NCBI GenBank assembly: GCA_944390305.1
Contig: CALXPX010000039.1
Location: 1-10,056 of the forward strand
Direction: 5' to 3'
DNA length: 10,056 nucleotides
Source: an uncultured Clostridia bacterium
Lineage (GTDB): Bacteria > Bacillota > Clostridia > TANB77 > CAG-508
Shown here: positions 5,172 through 10,056 of the stretch, piece by piece
Position numbering within the stretch: position 1 is the stretch's first letter
Layout of the letters: each line of letters starts with the position of its first letter
The notes under the pieces: generated by a model
Databases searched by the model: none
What the model was told of the DNA's origin: nothing
Seen by the model: only the letters and a program-made list of their open reading frames with translations
Program-made: the position numbers and the translations under genes

Positions 5172-7805
5172 ATGAAAGATAAAAAAAATAAGAAACAAAC
5201 AAAAAGCAAGGCAAAAAATACTACAAAAACAAATACAAAAAAAGAAAAAGACATTAAAAGACTAGAAAAGCAAAAAAAGAAACAAGATAAAAAGAAAAAT
5301 AGAAAACATCCAAAACTATGGCTTGCATTTAAAATCTTTTTAATTATTATGCTGCTTTTAATAATTGCAGGAATTGCTGCTTTTTTAGCAATATTTTTTA
5401 GTGATAAATGGGCAATTACTAAAGAACAACTTTTAAGTGATAAAGGACTTCAAATAGTAGATTTAAATGGTAATAATGTTACTAATCTAACAGGTGATGA
5501 AATAAGTAAAAAAGTCACTTTATCTGAAATGAGTAAAATACCGGATGCATTTATTGCTATAGAAGATAAAAGATTTTATGAACACGGTGGAGTAGACATT
5601 ATAAGAACAGCAAATGCTATTTTAAATTATGGCCTTTCTGTAATTACAGGTAAAGAAGCATCATTTGGAGGAAGTACAATAACACAGCAATTAGTCAAAA
5701 TAACCATGAATGATGATGCAAGAGGTGGATTTGCTGGAATAGAAAGAAAAATTAGAGAATGGTCTAGAGCTATACAAGTAGAAAAAATGCTAGATAAAGA
5801 CCAGATTTTAGAAAGATATTTAAACAGAATATATTTAGGATCTTCAGGAGGACTAGAAGTAAGAGGAGTAGAATCTGCTGCTAATTACTATTTTAGTAAA
5901 ACTGCAAGTGAATTAGATATTGCAGAATGTGCATTTTTAGCAGGAATAAACCATTCGCCTAATGCATATAATCCTTATGATGAATCAGTAGATAATAGCG
6001 AAAAAATAAAAAATAGAACTTTAACTGTATTAGACCTAATGCACGAACAAGGCAAAATAAATGATGAAGAGTATAATGCAGCTGTAGAAAAAACAAAAAA
6101 TGGATTAACATTTACAAAAGGTTCTACAACAAATGGTAATAGTAGCTTATCATATCATGCAGCAGCAGCTATAAATCAAGTAGCAGAAGAAATGTCAGAA
6201 GTAGAAGATATTTCATATTCAGAAGCAAGAGAATTACTAATAAATAGTGGATATACACTTTACACAACAGTAGATACTTCTATTCAAAGTGCAATGGAAG
6301 AAGAATTTAAAAAATCATCACATATAATTAGCTCTAATGGTCAAACAATACAAGCAGCTATGGTTATGATAGATCCACAAACAGGATATGTTGTAGCAGA
6401 AGTAGGAGGACTTGGAGAAAATCAAGACACATTAGGACAAAATAGAGGAGTAGATAGTGGTAGACAACCAGGATCATCATTTAAACCTTTAGTTACAGTA
6501 GGACCAGGATTAGAAAATGGAATTATTACTGCGGCAACTTTATTTGATGATACAAGGACAACATTTGGAACAAATTATAGACCTAAAAATGATGGAAATA
6601 GTTATTTAGGAATTGCAAATATGAGAGAGATACTAAAAAAATCATCAAACGTACCAGAAGTTAAACTATTATCATTATTAGGAATAGATAAATCAGTAGA
6701 ATTTTTATCAAAAATAGATATTGATGTACCAGATGAAAACAAAGACTTAGCGTTAGCATTAGGAACGCCATCTGTAACACCTCTTCAAATGGCAGCTGGA
6801 TTTGCTATGATAGCAAATGGTGGAGTATATATTACACCTACATTCTATACAAAAGTAGTAGACCAAGACGGAAATACTGTAATAGAAGCAAAACAGGAAA
6901 AAACAAGAGTAATGTCAGAAGGAAATGCTTATATAGAAACTTCAATGCTAGAAGGCCCTATAAATGGAGGAACAGCATATCAATTTAAGGGAGTTTTAGG
7001 AAATATGGCTGTAGCAGGAAAAACAGGAACAACAGATGAGAAAAAAGATAGATGGTTTTGTGGATTTACACCATATTATGCAGCTGCTTGTTGGTATGGT
7101 TATGATCAACCTCAAGTTGTAAATACTTATGGAAGTAACCCAGCAGCAAGAATTTGGTTCCCAGTTATGAAAGAAGCAAATAAAGATAAAGAAGCAAAAG
7201 ATTTTACGCAGCCAGACAATATTGTATCTGCTAAAATATGTAAAGATAGTGGTAAAAAGGCTACAGATAAATGTAAAAATACATATACAGAGATATTTGT
7301 TAAAGGAACAGTTCCAGAAGATTGTACTGGTCATACAACTGTAAAGATATGTAAAGAAACAAATAAATTAGCAACTGAATTTTGTACCGATACAGAAGAA
7401 AAAGTATATACAGAAGAAATAGATACTGAGAAAAAAGGTAATTGGAAAACTGACGGTGCTGGAACGAAAAATACACCACCAACAGATGTATGTGACGTAC
7501 ATACTAAAGCACCAGAAGAAACTGTACCTAATGTTATAGGAAAAACCGAATCAGCAGCTAAAAAAGCTTTGGAAGATGCAGGGTTTAAAGTCAAAGTTTT
7601 GGAAGATGAAGACACTACTAAGAAAAAAGGGGTTGTGTTAAAACAAAGCGCAACAAAAGCAGCGAAAGGCGCAACAATAACAATTACAGTAAATACATAT
7701 AATGGCGGAACTTCAAATACAGTAGAAAATACAACTGGAAACACTGTAGTAAATGAACCTTCAGAGCCACCAAAAGGAAATACTACCGTAAATAAGACAA
7801 CTTAA
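5172..7805 (+). CDS. Class A penicillin-binding protein (PBP1A type) with C-terminal PASTA domain
   Basis: 877 residues; bifunctional peptidoglycan glycosyltransferase and transpeptidase. Residues 1-48 are a very Lys-rich cytoplasmic tail; 50-76 are a single membrane anchor. The GT51 domain (about 85-275) shows EDKRFYEHGGVD (131-142, catalytic Glu131), GGSTITQQLVK (166-176), ERKIREW (191-197) and the ILERYLNRIYLG block (212-223). The penicillin-binding domain has all three active-site motifs: SSFK (Ser435 nucleophile, Lys438), SSN (491-493) and KTGT (617-620). Beyond it lie a cysteine-rich linker (690-774) with two similar KIC...C units and one PASTA repeat (about 783-842), then a Thr/Asn-rich tail. 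It polymerises lipid II and cross-links stem peptides on the outer face of the membrane. It has its own promoter; cysS follows 38 bp downstream. The full catalytic set suggests an active enzyme sensitive to beta-lactams. Confidence 0.95.
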   Translation: MKDKKNKKQTKSKAKNTTKTNTKKEKDIKRLEKQKKKQDKKKNRKHPKLWLAFKIFLIIMLLLIIAGIAAFLAIFFSDKWAITKEQLLSDKGLQIVDLNGNNVTNLTGDEISKKVTLSEMSKIPDAFIAIEDKRFYEHGGVDIIRTANAILNYGLSVITGKEASFGGSTITQQLVKITMNDDARGGFAGIERKIREWSRAIQVEKMLDKDQILERYLNRIYLGSSGGLEVRGVESAANYYFSKTASELDIAECAFLAGINHSPNAYNPYDESVDNSEKIKNRTLTVLDLMHEQGKINDEEYNAAVEKTKNGLTFTKGSTTNGNSSLSYHAAAAINQVAEEMSEVEDISYSEARELLINSGYTLYTTVDTSIQSAMEEEFKKSSHIISSNGQTIQAAMVMIDPQTGYVVAEVGGLGENQDTLGQNRGVDSGRQPGSSFKPLVTVGPGLENGIITAATLFDDTRTTFGTNYRPKNDGNSYLGIANMREILKKSSNVPEVKLLSLLGIDKSVEFLSKIDIDVPDENKDLALALGTPSVTPLQMAAGFAMIANGGVYITPTFYTKVVDQDGNTVIEAKQEKTRVMSEGNAYIETSMLEGPINGGTAYQFKGVLGNMAVAGKTGTTDEKKDRWFCGFTPYYAAACWYGYDQPQVVNTYGSNPAARIWFPVMKEANKDKEAKDFTQPDNIVSAKICKDSGKKATDKCKNTYTEIFVKGTVPEDCTGHTTVKICKETNKLATEFCTDTEEKVYTEEIDTEKKGNWKTDGAGTKNTPPTDVCDVHTKAPEETVPNVIGKTESAAKKALEDAGFKVKVLEDEDTTKKKGVVLKQSATKAAKGATITITVNTYNGGTSNTVENTTGNTVVNEPSEPPKGNTTVNKTT
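7233..7385 (+). repeat. Paired-cysteine repeat in the PBP linker
   Basis: Two protein-level units within the PBP: KICKDSGKKATDKC (residues 688-701) and KICKETNKLATEFC (725-738), matching at K-I-C-K, one later K, A-T and the closing C. Each has two Cys separated by ten residues. Two more Cys (718, 774) lie nearby. They would be on the extracellular side, so disulfides are possible; this is inference. Similar C...SG..AT..C units are familiar from clostridial PBPs. Confidence 0.7.
7518..7697 (+). other. PASTA domain region of the PBP
   Basis: Residues about 783-842: starts TVPNVIGKTESAAKKALEDAG, the classical PASTA opening (VPNVIG...A...L..AGF), continues FKVKVLEDE and ends VVLKQSATKAAKGATITITV. 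PASTA domains bind cell-wall fragments or act as spacers. Only one copy is present. Confidence 0.9.
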
Positions 7806-7843
7806 ATAAAATTAATTATCATTAATAAAAATGGGAGTTTGTA

Positions 7844-9241
7844 ATGAAAATTCAAATATATAATACTTTATCACATTCAAAAGAGGAGTTTATCCCAATA
7901 GATAAAAAAGAAATAAAAATATATAGCTGTGGACCAACTGTCTACAGCTATGCCCATATTGGAAATTTTAGAACTTATGTTTTCATGGACAATTTAAGAA
8001 GAATGTTTAAATATAATGGATATAAATTAAACCATGTAATGAATATAACAGATGTAGGTCATTTAACTTCAGATGCAGATACTGGTGAAGATAAAATGGA
8101 AAAAGCAGCTAAAAAAGAAGGAAAAGATCCATATGAAATTGCAGAATTTTATACAAAAGCATTCATGGAAGATATGAAAAAATTAAATATAGATATGCCG
8201 AATATTATTTCAAAAGCTACAGATAATATAGAAGAAATGCTTGAATTGGTAAAAGAAATAGTAAAAAGAGGATATGCATATGAAACAAGTAAAGGAATAT
8301 ATTTTGACGTTTCAAAACTAGATAAATATCCTGTTCTTTCTAATAATAAAGTTGAAGATCAAGAAGCAGGGGCTAGAATAGAGGTAGATAGTGAAAAGAA
8401 AAATCCATATGATTTTGCACTTTGGATAAAAGCTAAGGAAAATCACATAATGAAATGGGATAGCCCATGGGGAAAATCATATCCAGGATGGCATTTAGAA
8501 TGTTCTGCAATGTCAAAAAAATTTCTTGGAAAACATTTTGACATTCATACTGGTGGAATAGACCATATTCCTATACACCATGAAAATGAAATCGCTCAAA
8601 GTAAAGGTGCAACAGGAGAAATACCAGCCAACTATTGGATGCATTGTGAATTTTTATTAGTAAATGGTGGAAAAATGTCTAAATCTTTAGGAAATATATA
8701 TACTCTTAAAGACTTAGAAGAAAGAGGGATAGAACCTTTAGCATATAAGTTATTTTGTTTTTCTTCACATTACAGAAATAAATTAAACTTTACTTTTGAA
8801 GGCGTTAAAGCATCACAAATATCATTAAACAGATTAAGAGAAGGATATTTAAAGCATATAAATGAAAATGAAGAAGTAGAAGAAAATAAAATAAAAGATT
8901 ATGAAAATAGATTCAATGAAGCAATTAATGACGATTTAAATATGCCTTTAGCATTAGGCATTCTTTGGGAAGTAATAAAGGAACCTAAGAAATCAAAAAA
9001 ATATGCCAAATTAGTAGAAAAATTTGATGAGGTATTTGGATTAGATTTAAAAAATAGTATAAAATATAATAAACAAGAACTAGAAATTCCAGATGAAATA
9101 AAAAAATTATTAGAAGATAGAAAAATAGCAAGATTACATAAAGATTGGCAAGAATCAGATAGAATAAGAGATAAAATAAAAAATCTAGGATATGCAGTAA
9201 AAGATACACAAGACGGAATGAAAATTGAAAAAATACAATAA
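7844..9241 (+). CDS. cysS: Cysteinyl-tRNA synthetase
   Basis: 465 residues, the normal length for bacterial CysRS, from ATG 7844 with GGGAG at 7833-7837. It charges tRNA-Cys with cysteine in the cytosol. Class I motifs are intact: CGPTVYSYAHIGN (29-41, HIGH-type signature HIGN at 38-41) and KMSKS (277-281). The zinc-binding set that selects cysteine is visible as Cys29, Cys220 (in GWHLECSAMS), His245 and Glu249 (in DIHTGGIDHIPIHHENEIAQS). The C-terminal anticodon-binding part contains the typical DDLNMPLALGILWEV block (about 364-378) and RIRDKIKNLGYAVKDTQDG near the end. Only 38 bp separates it from the PBP gene; no T-box leader or clear terminator fits in that gap, so it is probably read from the PBP promoter or a weak local one. 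The next gene begins 12 bp after its stop. Confidence 0.97.
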   Translation: MKIQIYNTLSHSKEEFIPIDKKEIKIYSCGPTVYSYAHIGNFRTYVFMDNLRRMFKYNGYKLNHVMNITDVGHLTSDADTGEDKMEKAAKKEGKDPYEIAEFYTKAFMEDMKKLNIDMPNIISKATDNIEEMLELVKEIVKRGYAYETSKGIYFDVSKLDKYPVLSNNKVEDQEAGARIEVDSEKKNPYDFALWIKAKENHIMKWDSPWGKSYPGWHLECSAMSKKFLGKHFDIHTGGIDHIPIHHENEIAQSKGATGEIPANYWMHCEFLLVNGGKMSKSLGNIYTLKDLEERGIEPLAYKLFCFSSHYRNKLNFTFEGVKASQISLNRLREGYLKHINENEEVEENKIKDYENRFNEAINDDLNMPLALGILWEVIKEPKKSKKYAKLVEKFDEVFGLDLKNSIKYNKQELEIPDEIKKLLEDRKIARLHKDWQESDRIRDKIKNLGYAVKDTQDGMKIEKIQ

Positions 9242-9253
9242 TAGGAGGAAAGA

Positions 9254-10056
9254 ATGGAAAAAGAAATAAAACTATCATTTTTAAAAAGATTAAAAATGAG
9301 CATATTCGATTTTGATAAATATCATATTATAGCTGGAGAAGGTCTTGGAAGAGCGATGATGTATTTAGTGAAATTAATTCTTTTATTTTCACTAATTATA
9401 TCACTTTCTTCTACTTTTAAATATTCACAAATTATAAATGAAGCAATAGGATATGTAAAGAACAATGTACCTAATTTCTATTTTAAAAATAATAGTTTAA
9501 CGGTTGAAAGTGAAGAAGATGTAATAATAGAAAATCATGAATATACAGATTTTAAAATTATACTTTCAAATTCAGAAACATATAATGAAGATATACTAAG
9601 AGATTTTGACGGAATTTCAGTAGCGCTAGTAAAAAATAAAGTTCTTTTTAAACAAGCAAATAGTACAAGCATAATTACTCAAAGTTATGAAGAAATAAGT
9701 AATGCTTATGATATAAATCAAATAAATAAAGAATTCATAGTAAATTCTTTTAATGGACAAAATGCATATTATATGTTAGCTAATATATTTGCTGTTGTAT
9801 TTGTAGCAACATTTTTAACATATTTTATGACGGCAATATTAGATACTATAGCATTATCTTTACTTGGATTTATAGTAAGTAGAATAATTAGATTGCCACT
9901 TAAATATGGATCTATATATAGTATTAGCGTTTCATCAATTACACTTTCAGTAATAATAAATCTTATATACATGATAGTAAATTTATTTACTGGATTTGTA
10001 ATTCCATATTTCCAAGTTATGTATACATTAGTTTCTTATGTATATTTAATAGCAGT
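9254..10056 (+). CDS. DUF1189 family membrane protein (5' part, runs off the window)
   Basis: 267 codons are visible with no stop before the window ends. ATG 9254 is preceded by TAGGAGG (9242-9248), which abuts the cysS stop, so the two genes are probably co-transcribed. Layout: a basic amphiphilic start containing LKRLKMSIFDFDKY (10-23), membrane segment 1 (about 34-53), a mainly polar region (54-170) predicted to face outside, then hydrophobic segments at about 172-191, 193-210, 222-248 and from 250 on. One short soluble domain between helix 1 and a cluster of C-terminal helices is the layout of DUF1189 proteins of Firmicutes, whose function is unknown. The start MxxxFLKRLKMSIFDFDKY resembles the FFKxxxxSxxxxKxY opening of that family. 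Identification rests on architecture and this opening rather than a strict motif. Confidence 0.75.
   Translation, partial: MEKEIKLSFLKRLKMSIFDFDKYHIIAGEGLGRAMMYLVKLILLFSLIISLSSTFKYSQIINEAIGYVKNNVPNFYFKNNSLTVESEEDVIIENHEYTDFKIILSNSETYNEDILRDFDGISVALVKNKVLFKQANSTSIITQSYEEISNAYDINQINKEFIVNSFNGQNAYYMLANIFAVVFVATFLTYFMTAILDTIALSLLGFIVSRIIRLPLKYGSIYSISVSSITLSVIINLIYMIVNLFTGFVIPYFQVMYTLVSYVYLIA

Noticed and set aside
7331..7744. 137-codon open frame on the minus strand inside the PBP gene
   Set aside because: It is the antisense of the Thr/Lys/Val-rich PASTA region; it has no ribosome site and its composition mirrors the coding strand. The other minus-strand frames are rejected for the same reason.
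7811..7826. ATTAAT-TATC-ATTAAT inverted repeat between the PBP gene and cysS
   Set aside because: The stem is six A-T pairs only and is followed by A rather than T on the + strand; in such AT-rich sequence it is likely chance, not a terminator or operator.

Overview
This window reads as an ordinary stretch of chromosome from a very AT-rich Gram-positive bacterium, most likely an uncultured Clostridia-like Firmicute. The evidence is: strong AGGAGG-type ribosome binding sites, heavy use of AGA (Arg) and ATA (Ile), a RemA (DUF370) gene next to the RNA polymerase omega gene, a class A penicillin-binding protein with a PASTA tail, and a DUF1189 membrane protein. TGA is used as a stop (remA) and no gene reads through TGA, so this is standard bacterial code, not Mycoplasma code. 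GC content was judged by eye and looks below about 30%. The exact lineage cannot be fixed from the sequence alone.

Layout: all ten genes lie on the + strand. Positions 1-164 hold the 3' end of rsmE (16S rRNA m3U1498 methyltransferase). It is followed without a gap by a four-helix membrane protein with a long Lys/Glu-rich cytoplasmic head (175-840), then by two unrecognised soluble proteins of 612 and 151 residues separated by 4 bp (875-2713, 2718-3173). These four look like one transcription unit, because each has its own Shine-Dalgarno site and there is no terminator between them.

A clear promoter at 3192-3220 starts the second unit: remA, rpoZ and a cytidylate-kinase-like P-loop NMP kinase. 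It ends at a good intrinsic terminator (4346-4386). In Bacillus-type genomes remA is normally followed by guanylate kinase (gmk) and then rpoZ; here gmk is missing and a different nucleotide-kinase family follows rpoZ.

Next come a minimal, Rossmann-core-only DprA (4414-5049), a promoter (5107-5135), a class A PBP (5172-7805) with an unusual paired-cysteine linker before a single PASTA domain, cysteinyl-tRNA synthetase (7844-9241), and the first 267 codons of a DUF1189 membrane protein that runs off the window end.

No mobile element, CRISPR array, tRNA, rRNA, prophage or toxin-antitoxin signature was seen. No intergenic gap is longer than 122 bp. The most worthwhile unknown is the 612/151-residue gene pair; its first 180 residues look like a compact folded domain that I cannot assign. 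The rest is mainly housekeeping with some lineage-specific variations.
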